The translations under genes were made by a program, and so were the position numbers. The notes under the pieces were generated by a model. The model ran no database searches and had not been told where the DNA came from. It was given only the letters and a program-made list of their open reading frames with translations. A stretch of 64,000 nucleotides of DNA, taken from JBIQJD01 sp044507695. GTDB taxonomy: Bacteria; Bacteroidota; Ignavibacteria; Ignavibacteriales; Ignavibacteriaceae. Shown one piece after another: positions 44,611-54,090 of the stretch (positions are counted from its first letter, which is position 1; every line of letters starts with the position of its first letter). The DNA is taken from the NCBI GenBank assembly GCA_044507695.1, contig JBIQJD010000002.1, positions 248,001-312,000 on the forward strand, read 5' to 3'.

Positions 44611-46851
44611 ATGAATTTTTCAATGAAATCATTTCGTAACTGCTTTTTAATAATTTTAATCCCTGTAATATTCTTTTCAGGGTGCGGTGTCTGGGAAAAT
44701 TTCACCACATATTTTAATCTATATTTCAATACTAAAGATGCTTTTGAAAAAGCTGAAAAAGATATTTATGCGCAAAAGCGTGAACTGTTTGCTACTACCG
44801 ATCTTCAGGTAACCGGAACTGCCGGACAACTGCTTGCAAAGGTGATTGAAAAAGCTTCTAAAATTCTTCAGTTCAGCCCGAACTCCGCTTATGTTGATGA
44901 TGCATTATTAATGTTGGGTAAATCTTTTTATTACCAGAAAAATTATTTAAAGGGATTGAGAAAATTTCAGGAGCTTATTGCCACACAGCCTGAAAGTGAT
45001 TTGATAATTGAAACAAGATTGTGGATTGGCAAATCACAAATGAAACTGAAAGAATATGATAATGCACTTGCTACTTTAAGGGCTGTTCGTGATACCGCAA
45101 TAGTTGAAGACGAAACAGAAATAATTAAAGATGCTTTCGTTGAAGAAATAGTATATCATATTTCATATGAGAATTACGGTGAAGCAATTAATGTTACCAA
45201 ACAATTTTTAGAAATAAATGATGATGATGAAATAACCGCTGAACTGTATTATCAGCTTGGTAAACTTTATACTGAAATAGATGATATTCCGAATGCGATT
45301 GAAGCATATTCACAAGTAAATAATTTCTCACCAACATACGAAATTGAACTCCGTTCAAATATTGAACTTGCAAAATCATTAAGAGAATCAGGCAAACCCG
45401 CTGAAGCGCTGAACATTCTTGAATCAATGGGATCACAAAATAAATTTTCTGAAGCATTTGCTGAGATTGATGTTGAAACCGGGATTACATTAATCTCACT
45501 TGAGAGATTTGATGAAGCAACTGATCTGCTGGTTTATGTTGATACTACTTATGCCGGAACTCCGCATTCAGGTACTGCAAAATTTAAACTTGCCGAATTG
45601 TACGAATATCATTACAAGAACTTTGACAGCGCAGCAGCATATTATCAGAAAAATATTTCCGGCACAGCTCCGGTTGAAATTTTGCTGGCATCAAGTAATA
45701 AAACACAGAAGTTCAGAAAATACACTGCGCTGTTAACTTCATTAAATGATAATAAGAAGAAGCTTGAGTACATAATTAATCCTGAAATATTTGAACAGGA
45801 TTCTATTCAATACTTGCTTGATTCCGCCGAAGCAGCGGTTGAATTAGAAGCTCTTACAGAAGTTACTGATTTACCTGAAGATGATCCGAACAGAACAAAC
45901 AGAAGAAATCCGCCTTCAAATCAGAATCAATTGCAGCAGCAAAAATTACTTCAATTGAAAAAACCGGTACGTCCGATAATTTCTGCTGATTCGGCAAAAA
46001 GTTTGATAGTTAAAAATGAATTTGAGCTTGCAAATTTATTTTTTACTGAATTTGATCTGCCGGATTCAGCCTTTTATTACTATAATGATATAATTACTAA
46101 TTACGATGATTCTGTTTATTATGCACGTGTACTTTTTGGTTTGGGAAGTTATTATGAAACAATAAATGAAAAAGCTAAAGCAGATAGTATTTACAACGTT
46201 ATATATGAAAATTACAGGAATGAACAAATTGTTAATGCTGCCGCGGCAAAGCTTGGCAAACCACTTGTTGATCTGGAATTTGATCCCGCTAAAGATTTGT
46301 ATGTTGAAGCTGAAGAATTAATTAACAATGAGAAATATAACGAGAGTTTGAAAAAGCTTAATTCAATTTATGAAAATTATCCCGCTTCAAGATTTGCTGC
46401 AAAAGCTCTTTACGCAACCGGATGGATACTAGAAAATCAATTATCACTTTTTGATTCAGCTGCGGTTGTGTATGATTCGCTTGCATCACAATATCCGGGA
46501 ACAGAATATGCTTCTTCTGTAAAACCAAAACTCGAGTTTTACAAAACTAAACAGAAAGCTGTTCGGGATTCAATTGCCGCATTAAAAGCTGCGGAAGATT
46601 CTTTAAAAAATTCTATGCTGCTTCAGGATTCATTAAAGACTCCGGTACAGCCGGTTCAAACTCCGGTTAATCAGCAAGTTGTGAGTGATAGTCTTGATTC
46701 AATGAATACGGTATCAGATTCTATTGAGCAGATGCATCAATCAATTCTTGATTCTTTACAAAGAAAACCGGAAAGTTCTGCTGATTCTCTTCAAAAGGAT
46801 TTAAAACAGCAGATTGATTCTCTGCCGCCAAAACGTTCAGTGCCGGAATAA
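44611..46851 (+). CDS. TPR-repeat lipoprotein
   Basis: A 746-residue lipoprotein with lipobox FSGC near residue 26. Helical repeats (LLMLGKSFYYQKNYLKGLRK, ELYYQLGKLYTEIDDIPNAI, VLFGLGSYYETINEKAKADS) run across the protein as tetratricopeptide-like units, with a low-complexity Asn/Gln and Pro stretch near 430 and an acidic Ser/Asp-rich tail. Its start, GVWENFTTYFNLYFNTKDAF, and overall form recall the T9SS accessory lipoprotein SprE/PorW, which would fit the T9SS substrate at 14.7 kb, but similarity by eye is not enough to name it. It may be transcribed with the P-II gene upstream. Confidence 0.65.
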   Translation: MNFSMKSFRNCFLIILIPVIFFSGCGVWENFTTYFNLYFNTKDAFEKAEKDIYAQKRELFATTDLQVTGTAGQLLAKVIEKASKILQFSPNSAYVDDALLMLGKSFYYQKNYLKGLRKFQELIATQPESDLIIETRLWIGKSQMKLKEYDNALATLRAVRDTAIVEDETEIIKDAFVEEIVYHISYENYGEAINVTKQFLEINDDDEITAELYYQLGKLYTEIDDIPNAIEAYSQVNNFSPTYEIELRSNIELAKSLRESGKPAEALNILESMGSQNKFSEAFAEIDVETGITLISLERFDEATDLLVYVDTTYAGTPHSGTAKFKLAELYEYHYKNFDSAAAYYQKNISGTAPVEILLASSNKTQKFRKYTALLTSLNDNKKKLEYIINPEIFEQDSIQYLLDSAEAAVELEALTEVTDLPEDDPNRTNRRNPPSNQNQLQQQKLLQLKKPVRPIISADSAKSLIVKNEFELANLFFTEFDLPDSAFYYYNDIITNYDDSVYYARVLFGLGSYYETINEKAKADSIYNVIYENYRNEQIVNAAAAKLGKPLVDLEFDPAKDLYVEAEELINNEKYNESLKKLNSIYENYPASRFAAKALYATGWILENQLSLFDSAAVVYDSLASQYPGTEYASSVKPKLEFYKTKQKAVRDSIAALKAAEDSLKNSMLLQDSLKTPVQPVQTPVNQQVVSDSLDSMNTVSDSIEQMHQSILDSLQRKPESSADSLQKDLKQQIDSLPPKRSVPE

Positions 46852-46885
46852 TATCTGAACCAATAGTTATTATACATGATTGAAA

Positions 46886-47644
46886 ATGGAAATTAACTTC
46901 ACCCAATTTCCAAAATTGGAGATCGCTGCTGCCTTTGAAAAAATTCTTCCTTTCATAAAAAAGAAAAAGATTACCTTCTTTTTCCTTTACATAATTTTTC
47001 TTATTTACTTCAGCATACCTTCATTCCAAATTCCTGTTTTAGAATATAATACATACAGAATCACATCATTAATGGAACAACGGGCAATTGAGAATTTTCT
47101 TTTATTTTATCCAAAGCAGTCCTGGTGCGATATTGATGATGTTCATCTAAATGTTTTGCGTGCAATTATTTCAATGGAGGATGGAAGTTTTTTCAAACAC
47201 AAAGGAATTGACTGGAAGGAATTAAATACTTCCCTCGGCATTAATAAACGGCGCGGCAGAACTGTTAGAGGCGGCAGCACAATTACAATGCAAACCGCAA
47301 AAAATTTATTCTTAACTACAAATAAAAATCTTCTTCGAAAAGCAAAAGAATTTATTATTTCATTCAGAATGGAAAAGGAATTATCTAAAAAATCAATTCT
47401 TGAAAATTATATAAACGCAGTTGAATGGGGTGATGGAATTTTTGGAATAAAAGAAGCTGCCGATTTATACTTCAATAAAGAGCCTTCTGATCTTAATTTA
47501 AATGAAGCCTCAAGACTTGCAGCGGTAATTCCTTCACCTTTAAAATTTCAGCCAAATACAAACGCAAGATATGTTCTCAGGCGTTCATCATTAATACGCG
47601 GAAGATTGGGTGATATTTTGTTATTCCCCGAGAAGAAAAAATGA
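46886..47644 (+). CDS. Monofunctional GT51 peptidoglycan transglycosylase
   Basis: A 252-residue protein with one membrane segment near residues 25-50 and a GT51 domain: SMEDGSFFKHKGIDW carries the catalytic Glu, RGGSTITMQTAKNLFL and ENYINAVEWGDGIFG follow as in MtgA. It polymerises lipid II into glycan strands without a transpeptidase domain. The TTG at 46880 is a possible earlier start. Its stop overlaps the next gene by 4 nt (ATGA). Confidence 0.85.
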   Translation: MEINFTQFPKLEIAAAFEKILPFIKKKKITFFFLYIIFLIYFSIPSFQIPVLEYNTYRITSLMEQRAIENFLLFYPKQSWCDIDDVHLNVLRAIISMEDGSFFKHKGIDWKELNTSLGINKRRGRTVRGGSTITMQTAKNLFLTTNKNLLRKAKEFIISFRMEKELSKKSILENYINAVEWGDGIFGIKEAADLYFNKEPSDLNLNEASRLAAVIPSPLKFQPNTNARYVLRRSSLIRGRLGDILLFPEKKK

Positions 47645-48294
47645 GAAGAAGAGATTTACTTGATTTAATTGAAGAAGGTGAAAATTTTCACTGTGAATTT
47701 AAAAGAAAATTTTCTGAGCCGGATAAAATTGCGCGTGAGATGATGGCATTTGCAAATTCACGCGGCGGATTTATTTTGTTTGGAGTGGATGATAATAAGG
47801 AGATAATAGGAGTTGAAAGTGAAAAAGGTGAAGCTGAATTAATTATTGATACAGCAAAAAATTATATTGAACCGCCGCTTGAGATAAATCTTCATTATAT
47901 GAATATTGATGAGAAGGAAATTGTTATTGTTGAAATTCCTGAATCAGATAAAAAACCGCACCGGCTTCAGGATTATCAAAATGAATTTGATATTAATAAT
48001 GCTGTTGTTTGCATAAGAGTGAATGATAAATCCATGCAGGCCAGTAAAGAAATGATGCGCATAATGCGTGCACAGGCTAATAATCTTGAGTTGAAAAAAT
48101 ACATTCTCGGCAATAATGAAAAATTTGTTTTCGATTATCTAAATAAGAATGAAACAATTTCTGTTAAAGAATTAAGCCGCGGGATAAATATCTCTGAAAG
48201 AAGAGCATCAAGAACACTTGTTAAAATGGTGCGCGCAAATCTTCTTGCTATTCATACAAAAGATAATGGAGAAGAATTTTTTACTGCTATTTAA
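47641..48294 (+). CDS. AlbA_2-domain protein with winged helix
   Basis: A 217-residue protein. Residues 1-140 form an AlbA_2 (Schlafen-like, PF04326) domain with FHCEFKRKFSEPDKI and MMAFANSRGGFILFGVDD; the rest includes a winged-helix segment (ISVKELSRGINISERRASRT). The family includes regulators and defence-linked proteins with mostly unknown roles. Its start is coupled to the transglycosylase gene, suggesting a regulatory link with cell-wall synthesis, though this is speculative. It ends one base before a convergent gene. Confidence 0.75.
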   Translation: MRRRDLLDLIEEGENFHCEFKRKFSEPDKIAREMMAFANSRGGFILFGVDDNKEIIGVESEKGEAELIIDTAKNYIEPPLEINLHYMNIDEKEIVIVEIPESDKKPHRLQDYQNEFDINNAVVCIRVNDKSMQASKEMMRIMRAQANNLELKKYILGNNEKFVFDYLNKNETISVKELSRGINISERRASRTLVKMVRANLLAIHTKDNGEEFFTAI

Positions 48295-48837
48295 TTATTC
48301 TTTTGTTCCATCAAAAATTTTACGCAATTCAAAAAGAGCAACACCATAAGCCACAGCAACATTAAGTGAATGTTTAATCCCATGCTGTGGAATCTCAATT
48401 GAAAAATCGCAAAGATCAATCAACTCCTGCGAAACTCCTGTAATTTCATTTCCCACAATAACGCAAAGAGGAAAATCATCGGTTCTTACTTCATAATATT
48501 TTTTGCTCTTACTTGTAATTTCAAGAGCACATATTTTTACATTTTCTGATTTTAATTTCTTTACAACTTCAACAGGATCTTTTACATATTCCCAATTCAC
48601 ACTTTCTGTTGAGCCGAGTGCAGTTTTTAGAATCTCTTTTTTGGGTGGATGAGGAGTGTATCCACAGAGAAAAAGCTTTTCAATCATCGCACCGTCTGAT
48701 GTGCGGAAAATTGATCCAACATTATAATTACTCCTTATGGAGTTAAGTATTACATATACCGGCATCTTTTTAACAAGATGAAGCGTTTCTAATGTACTTC
48801 GCTGTTTGGTTATTTCTTCGTGAGTAAGTTTTTTCAT
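48295..48837 (-). CDS. SpoU/TrmH-family RNA methyltransferase
   Basis: A 180-residue SPOUT methyltransferase with the three family motifs: NSIRSNYNVGSIFRTSDG, a central VIVGNEITGVSQELI and IPQHGIKHSLNVAVAYGVALFE. It should 2'-O-methylate a tRNA or rRNA. The small size and lack of an N-terminal substrate domain are near TrmL-like or minimal TrmH enzymes. It follows rlmN by 2 nt, forming an RNA-methylation pair. Confidence 0.85.
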   Translation of the reverse strand: MKKLTHEEITKQRSTLETLHLVKKMPVYVILNSIRSNYNVGSIFRTSDGAMIEKLFLCGYTPHPPKKEILKTALGSTESVNWEYVKDPVEVVKKLKSENVKICALEITSKSKKYYEVRTDDFPLCVIVGNEITGVSQELIDLCDFSIEIPQHGIKHSLNVAVAYGVALFELRKIFDGTKE

Positions 48838-48839
48838 GA

Positions 48840-49925
48840 TTAATATTTTACAGCAAGCTGACCGCAGGCTGCAGCAATATCTTCTCCCTGAGTTTCACGA
48901 ACCATAACTGTGATATTCCTGTTCCGTAATTTCTGCACAAACTGATCAATCCGTTTTTTATGAGTAGGCTTCAGTTCTGCAGCAAATCCGGTTGGATTCA
49001 TATGCTCAAGTGAATTGAACGGAATTACATTAATTTTTGATGGCATTGAATTGCAGAGTTTTACCAATGCTTCAATATCTTCATCTCTGTCATTCAAATC
49101 TTTCAGCATAACATATTCAAAAGTAATTCGTGTATCTGTTTTTTTTGTGTAATACCTGCAGGCATCAAGCGTTTCTTTTAATGAATACTTTTTGTTGATT
49201 GGCATTATTTTACTTCGAATATCTTCAAAACAGGAATGGAGCGATAAAGCTAATTTTACTTTCAATCCGGTATCAGCAAGCTCTTTTATTTTAGGTGCAA
49301 TACCCGCTGTTGATACTGTGATTTTTTTCAGACTAATGCCTGTTGTTAATTCTTCTGAAAAAATTTTAAGAGATTGTACTGTTGATTTAAAATTCAGCAG
49401 CGGTTCGCCCATTCCCATATAAACAATGTTGGTGAGTTTTTCTTTTCCGTAATCTTTTGCTGCCAGCATGTATTGATCAAAAATTTCTCCGGGTGAAAGA
49501 TTTTTTTTATATCCCATTAATCCTGTTGCACAAAACTGGCAATCCAATGGGCAGCCAACCTGCGTTGAAATGCAGAGCGTTGTTCTTTTCTCCTCCGGAA
49601 TAATTACTGATTCAATTTTGTTCCGTTCTTTCGTTTCAAAAATAAATTTTTTAGTTCCGGTATGAATTGAAACTTCATCATCAACATAATTTAATGTTTG
49701 AATTTCAGCAGTATCTTTTAATTGGCTCCGCAGAGATTTGGGAAGATTCTGCATTTCATCAAAATCAACCGCGAGATGATTATACATCCAGTTAAAAACC
49801 TGTTCACCTCTGAATCCGGGATAGCCTTGCTCTTCAAAAAATTGCTGCAATTCTTCAAGAGTTAATCCTTTCAGCGTAGTTTTCCGTACGGGTTTTGCAT
49901 GTAGTGTTAAGATTTCATTTTGCAT
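48840..49925 (-). CDS. rlmN: Dual-specificity 23S rRNA/tRNA adenine-C2 methyltransferase RlmN
   Basis: A 361-residue radical-SAM enzyme with CPLDCQFCATG for the 4Fe-4S cluster near residue 124, YMGMGEPLLNF, and the late catalytic cysteine in AAACGQLA. The N-terminal GYPGFRGEQVFNWMYNH is typical. It methylates A2503 of 23S rRNA and A37 of some tRNAs, improving translation accuracy. Length and motifs are complete. Confidence 0.95.
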   Translation of the reverse strand: MQNEILTLHAKPVRKTTLKGLTLEELQQFFEEQGYPGFRGEQVFNWMYNHLAVDFDEMQNLPKSLRSQLKDTAEIQTLNYVDDEVSIHTGTKKFIFETKERNKIESVIIPEEKRTTLCISTQVGCPLDCQFCATGLMGYKKNLSPGEIFDQYMLAAKDYGKEKLTNIVYMGMGEPLLNFKSTVQSLKIFSEELTTGISLKKITVSTAGIAPKIKELADTGLKVKLALSLHSCFEDIRSKIMPINKKYSLKETLDACRYYTKKTDTRITFEYVMLKDLNDRDEDIEALVKLCNSMPSKINVIPFNSLEHMNPTGFAAELKPTHKKRIDQFVQKLRNRNITVMVRETQGEDIAAACGQLAVKY

Positions 49926-50138
49926 TCTGCAAATATAAACATTTGATGCCGGTGATAAAATGGAAGAAATTTTGGTGAGGTGATAAATTCATTTTACATG
50001 CACAAAAAGTTGTGTCTGAACATCATTTCAAATCATTGCAAACATTGCAGTATTCTGTTATTTTAAGCTGGTAATCTCAAAAGGATTACTTTCAAGCAGG
50101 GTTAAAAAATCCAATAATCCACAAAGAAAAGGAACCAC

Positions 50139-51284
50139 ATGAATTTCGAATTCACTGAAGATCAATTAATGATCAAAGAAACTGCCCGTGAATTTGCACA
50201 AAATGAAATAGCACCTTCCTCAATTGAACGTGATATTAACGCGGAATTTCCTCACGAAATTGTTAAGAAACTTGGTGAACTTGGTTTTATGGGGATGATG
50301 GTTTCGCCTGATTACGGCGGCGCAGGTCTCGATACAATTTGTTATGTGCTTGCTTTAATTGAAATATCAAAAGCTGATGCAAGTTGCGGTGTTATTATGT
50401 CTGTTAATAATTCACTCGTTTGTTTTGGTCTGGAAAAATATGGTACTGATTTTATAAAAGAAAATTATTTAACTCCATTAGCTAAAGGAGAAAAGCTCGG
50501 CGCATTTGCTTTATCTGAACCTGAAGCCGGAAGTGATGCAACGAAGCAAAAAACTACTGCTGAAAAACAGAGCGATTATTATGTTTTAAATGGCATAAAA
50601 AACTGGATTACAAACGGTTCAACTGCCGATTATGTTTTGGTGATGGCTTCTACTGATAAGGAAAAAGCACATAAAGGAATTTCTACATTCATTGTTGAAA
50701 AGGGAACTCCGGGCTTTGGTCACGGAAAGAAAGAAGATAAACTTGGTATACGCAGTTCAGATACTTGTTCCCTTACTTTTGAAAATTGTAAAGTGCCGGT
50801 TCAGAATCTTGTTTGGGAAGAAGGCAAAGGTTTTAATTTTGCGATGAATACTTTAAATGGAGGGAGAATAGGAATTGCTGCGCAGGCAATCGGCATTGCA
50901 GAAGCTTCACTGGAAGCGTCTGTTAAATATTCACAGGAGAGAAAAGCATTCGGGCAGAAGATCGCAGATTTCCAGGCTATTCAATTCAAGATATCCGATA
51001 TGGCAGTAAAAGTTGATGCCGCAAAACTTCTTACATTGCAGGCAGCCGCAGCAAAAGATGCGGGTAAACCATATCACAGAGAAGCTGCAATGGCAAAACT
51101 TTACGCTTCAAAAATTGCAGTTGAATGTGCACTTGATGCAATTCAAATTCATGGCGGATATGGGTATGTGCGGGAGTATCTTGTTGAAAGATACTTGCGT
51201 GATGCTAAAATTACCGAGATATATGAAGGTACTTCTGAAATTCAAAAATTAGTTATTGCAAGATCATTGCTTGATGCAAAATAA
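50139..51284 (+). CDS. Acyl-CoA dehydrogenase (short-chain type)
   Basis: A 381-residue flavoprotein with family signatures GAFALSEPEAGSDA and QIHGGYGYVREYLVERYLRD, and the catalytic Glu in ITEIYEGTSEIQ. It oxidises acyl-CoA to enoyl-CoA, most like butyryl-CoA dehydrogenases. No partner beta-oxidation gene is next to it. The stop overlaps the next start by one base (TAATG), placing it in an odd operon with envelope genes. A weak promoter-like TTG and TATTTTAA 20 nt apart lie near 50040-50070. Confidence 0.93.
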   Translation: MNFEFTEDQLMIKETAREFAQNEIAPSSIERDINAEFPHEIVKKLGELGFMGMMVSPDYGGAGLDTICYVLALIEISKADASCGVIMSVNNSLVCFGLEKYGTDFIKENYLTPLAKGEKLGAFALSEPEAGSDATKQKTTAEKQSDYYVLNGIKNWITNGSTADYVLVMASTDKEKAHKGISTFIVEKGTPGFGHGKKEDKLGIRSSDTCSLTFENCKVPVQNLVWEEGKGFNFAMNTLNGGRIGIAAQAIGIAEASLEASVKYSQERKAFGQKIADFQAIQFKISDMAVKVDAAKLLTLQAAAAKDAGKPYHREAAMAKLYASKIAVECALDAIQIHGGYGYVREYLVERYLRDAKITEIYEGTSEIQKLVIARSLLDAK

Positions 51285-51688
51285 TGAAATTATTTTTAAT
51301 CATTTTTATTATCGCTACAGTTCAAATTGTTTTTCCGCAATCTGCAGAAAAGTGGAAAGCAAAAGAAATTTCATATCAGCATAAAAAGATGGAAAAACGA
51401 CGTGATTATTCATTCTCCGGCAATTCAGCCGGAGAAGTTTTATCAAAATCATTCATTAATATTTACAGAATATTTTTTTCTGATGTTGATGGTGATAATT
51501 GTCCCTTCAATCCATCATGCTCACAATTTTTTATTGAATCAGTTGAAGAGACAAATTTATTCCAGGGCGTTTTGATGTTTGCTGACCGTTTTACACGTGA
51601 TATGAATTTTGTAAACCGGAGTGGAAAATATTTTATTGATGATTCAGGCAGATATTATGATCCTCCTTCTCTCTATACTCTGAAATGA
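51284..51688 (+). CDS. Secreted YidD-like protein
   Basis: A 134-residue protein with an N-terminal signal peptide (LFLIIFIIATVQIVFPQ) followed by the YidD core: NCPFNPSCSQFFIESVEET, then a DRFTRD helix and the late YDPP element. YidD normally stays at the inner face of the membrane and aids YidC insertion; an exported version is unusual and suggests a different place of action. It overlaps the acyl-CoA dehydrogenase gene by 1 nt and the next gene by 4 nt. Confidence 0.75.
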   Translation: MKLFLIIFIIATVQIVFPQSAEKWKAKEISYQHKKMEKRRDYSFSGNSAGEVLSKSFINIYRIFFSDVDGDNCPFNPSCSQFFIESVEETNLFQGVLMFADRFTRDMNFVNRSGKYFIDDSGRYYDPPSLYTLK

Positions 51689-52503
51689 AAACGTATCAGA
51701 TTTTGCTATTTCTGTTTCTCACTGCTTCAGCTTTCCCTCAGAATTTAAATCTTCATTCCTTAGAGAATAAAAAGAAATTTGCCGATCATCTATTTTGTGA
51801 GAAAGATTATCTTCGTTCAATATTAGAGTATGAATCAATCCTTCAATCCATACAAAATGATACTATTAAATTTAAAATTGGATTGGCGTATCAGCGCCTT
51901 GACGAGTATGAAAAATCAATTAACATTTTTAATTCCATCTTACCAAATGCAGAAAGTGAATTTTATCATTCGTTGTTTCTAATGAATGATTTTAATCTAT
52001 TTAGAATTAAAGTGAACAATAATAAAACTGATGCAAATCCTGCCGTTCAAAAATTATATTTGTTCAGTTATTTTTTTACGGATGATGCACTGCCTGATTG
52101 GCAAAAATTTTCGGAAACATTTTCGGAGGAACGTGCTGTTGAATCTTTTTATGAAAAGAAGATTAATCCCGGTTATAAAAGTGAAATAACTGCGGCAATT
52201 TTATCGGCAATAATTCCGGGTGCGGGTAAAATTTACACGGAACAATACGGTGATGGCATAACTGCTTTTATTGCAACAGGACTTCTTGCATATCTTTCAT
52301 ATTCAAATTTTAATCATGATCATGACTTCAGAGGCTGGCTGTTTGGCGGAGCGGCAGCAATTTTTTATGCGGGAAATATTTATGGCTCTGCAGCATCAGC
52401 TAAGATTTTTAATGCAGGTATAAAAATGAATTTTGAAAATGAGCTCCGTTTATTTCTTAATCAGAACAATTATTTTATGCCTGAATATAATTTCTGCAAA
52501 TGA
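51685..52503 (+). CDS. Exported TPR protein with IPGAG membrane domain, copy 1
   Basis: A 272-residue protein: signal peptide (ending SAFPQ), a tetratricopeptide-like pair (LRSILEYESILQS, FKIGLAYQRLDEYEKSINIF) and a C-terminal hydrophobic domain beginning AAILSAIIPGAGKIYTEQYG with two or three membrane segments. The IPGAGxIYTxxYxxG stretch is typical of DUF5683/TM2-like domains of Bacteroidota. The next gene encodes the same plan. Function unknown. The overlaps on both sides (4 nt) indicate a single operon with the YidD-like gene. Confidence 0.65.
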   Translation: MKTYQILLFLFLTASAFPQNLNLHSLENKKKFADHLFCEKDYLRSILEYESILQSIQNDTIKFKIGLAYQRLDEYEKSINIFNSILPNAESEFYHSLFLMNDFNLFRIKVNNNKTDANPAVQKLYLFSYFFTDDALPDWQKFSETFSEERAVESFYEKKINPGYKSEITAAILSAIIPGAGKIYTEQYGDGITAFIATGLLAYLSYSNFNHDHDFRGWLFGGAAAIFYAGNIYGSAASAKIFNAGIKMNFENELRLFLNQNNYFMPEYNFCK

Positions 52504-53333
52504 AAAAATTATTAATAATAATATTTATTGCTGCGCTTGCATCAGCATGTAAAAGCCAGGATGAACTTCAATCACAATACAATCTTGCGCAGGAGTTATT
52601 TAAAAAGAGAGAATATTTTGATGCTGTAACAGAACTTAAGCGGCTTAATTTTTTTGATTCAACAAACCAATTTTCTTTCCAATCTTGTCTATTAATGGGG
52701 AAAGCACACAAAGCCGGTGCAATGTTAAATGATGCAGTTCATAATTTTACAATGGCTGGAATATTTTCCAGAACTGATGAAGAATTTTATGAAGCAGAAA
52801 TTGAATTAATCCGGGTTAACATTTTAAGAAGAACATCCAGCCAGGCACACAAAATTATTGACCGTTTATTACTGGATGAGAGATTCATTAGCAAAAAAGA
52901 TGAACTAAATTACTGGAAAGGCTGGGCATATATTTTTGAAGATGATTGGGTAAATGCCGCTGATTTATTTAGTAAGGTTTCTGAAAATCACGAATTGACA
53001 AATTTTTGTGATAGTATTAATGATCAACTTTATTCTGCAACATTGGCAAAACTGCTTTCGGTTTTTATTCCCGGAGCGGGACAAATTTATACCGGAAATT
53101 ATTTAAACGGAATTTTTTCTCTTGGGTGGAATGTATTTGCCGGCTGGTTGTCAATCAATTCATTTGCGGAAGAAAGAATATTTGACGGGTTAGTTGCTGC
53201 AAATTTTTTGTGGTTAAGGTTTTACATTGGTGGAATAAACAATGCACAAAAATTTGCTGAAGAAAAAAACCTGGCAATTACAAACAACGCACTTGATTAT
53301 CTTCAGCACAAATACGGCGGGTTAAAACCATAA
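52500..53333 (+). CDS. TPR lipoprotein with IPGAG membrane domain, copy 2
   Basis: A 277-residue lipoprotein: lipobox ASAC near residue 17. Helical repeats (QYNLAQELFKKREYFDAVTE and later) precede a hydrophobic C-terminal domain with LLSVFIPGAGQIYTGNYLNG. It is a distant paralogue of the preceding gene, differing in anchoring: this one is lipidated while the other is exported by a simple signal. Two such proteins may pair. Function unknown. Confidence 0.65.
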   Translation: MKKLLIIIFIAALASACKSQDELQSQYNLAQELFKKREYFDAVTELKRLNFFDSTNQFSFQSCLLMGKAHKAGAMLNDAVHNFTMAGIFSRTDEEFYEAEIELIRVNILRRTSSQAHKIIDRLLLDERFISKKDELNYWKGWAYIFEDDWVNAADLFSKVSENHELTNFCDSINDQLYSATLAKLLSVFIPGAGQIYTGNYLNGIFSLGWNVFAGWLSINSFAEERIFDGLVAANFLWLRFYIGGINNAQKFAEEKNLAITNNALDYLQHKYGGLKP

Positions 53334-53481
53334 TCAAAATAAAAATGCAATCGCTGCCGCCTTTGGATAAAATATTAATGGATATTCGTAAAAAAAATAA
53401 TAAATTGTAATTGTTATATATCTACTTATTTTACATTCTAAAGAAGGGTAAAATCCCTGAAAATATAAACGAGGAGGTCTG

Positions 53482-54087
53482 ATGAAAAGAGGGATGATTG
53501 TTGGCTGTTCTGTGGCCGGTGTAATCCTGATAATCATAGCCATATTAGTTTTTTGGGGGATAGGCGCTTATAATAATCTGGTTACTCTTAATGAGTCTGT
53601 AAATCAAAGCTGGAGCCAGGTTGAGAATCAGTATCAGCGCAGAGCTGATTTAATTCCTAATCTTGTAAACACAGTAAAAGGTTATGCGGATTTTGAAAGA
53701 GGTGTTTTAACAGATGTTACAGAAGCGCGTGCTAAAGTAAGCCAGATGAATGTTACACCGGAAGTTTTGAATGACCCGGCAGCATTCCAAAGATTCCAGC
53801 AGGCACAAAGTGAATTAGGCGGAGCCTTATCCCGCTTGCTGGTAACAGTTGAAAATTACCCCGAACTAAAAGCAAATGAAAATTTTCTTCAGCTTCAGGC
53901 GCAGCTTGAAGGAACAGAAAACCGGATTTCTGTTGAAAGAAGGAAATTTAATACAACCGTGCAGGAGTATAATACAACAATCAAAAGATTCCCGAACTCT
54001 ATTTTTGCCGGTGTGTTTGGATTTAATGAGAAAGAATATTTCAGAAGCGCTCCCGGCTCTGAAACTGCTCCTAAAGTTGAATTTTAA
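53482..54087 (+). CDS. LemA-family protein
   Basis: A 201-residue LemA protein: an N-terminal membrane segment (residues 6-28, IILI-rich) and a helical domain with YNNLVTLNESVNQSWSQVEN and QYQRRADLIPNLVNTVKGYA, the family signatures. It is anchored in the inner membrane. Function is uncertain, though it is often beside TPM-domain genes as here. GAGGAGG lies about 4 nt before the ATG. Confidence 0.9.
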   Translation: MKRGMIVGCSVAGVILIIIAILVFWGIGAYNNLVTLNESVNQSWSQVENQYQRRADLIPNLVNTVKGYADFERGVLTDVTEARAKVSQMNVTPEVLNDPAAFQRFQQAQSELGGALSRLLVTVENYPELKANENFLQLQAQLEGTENRISVERRKFNTTVQEYNTTIKRFPNSIFAGVFGFNEKEYFRSAPGSETAPKVEF

Positions 54088-54090
54088 TAG

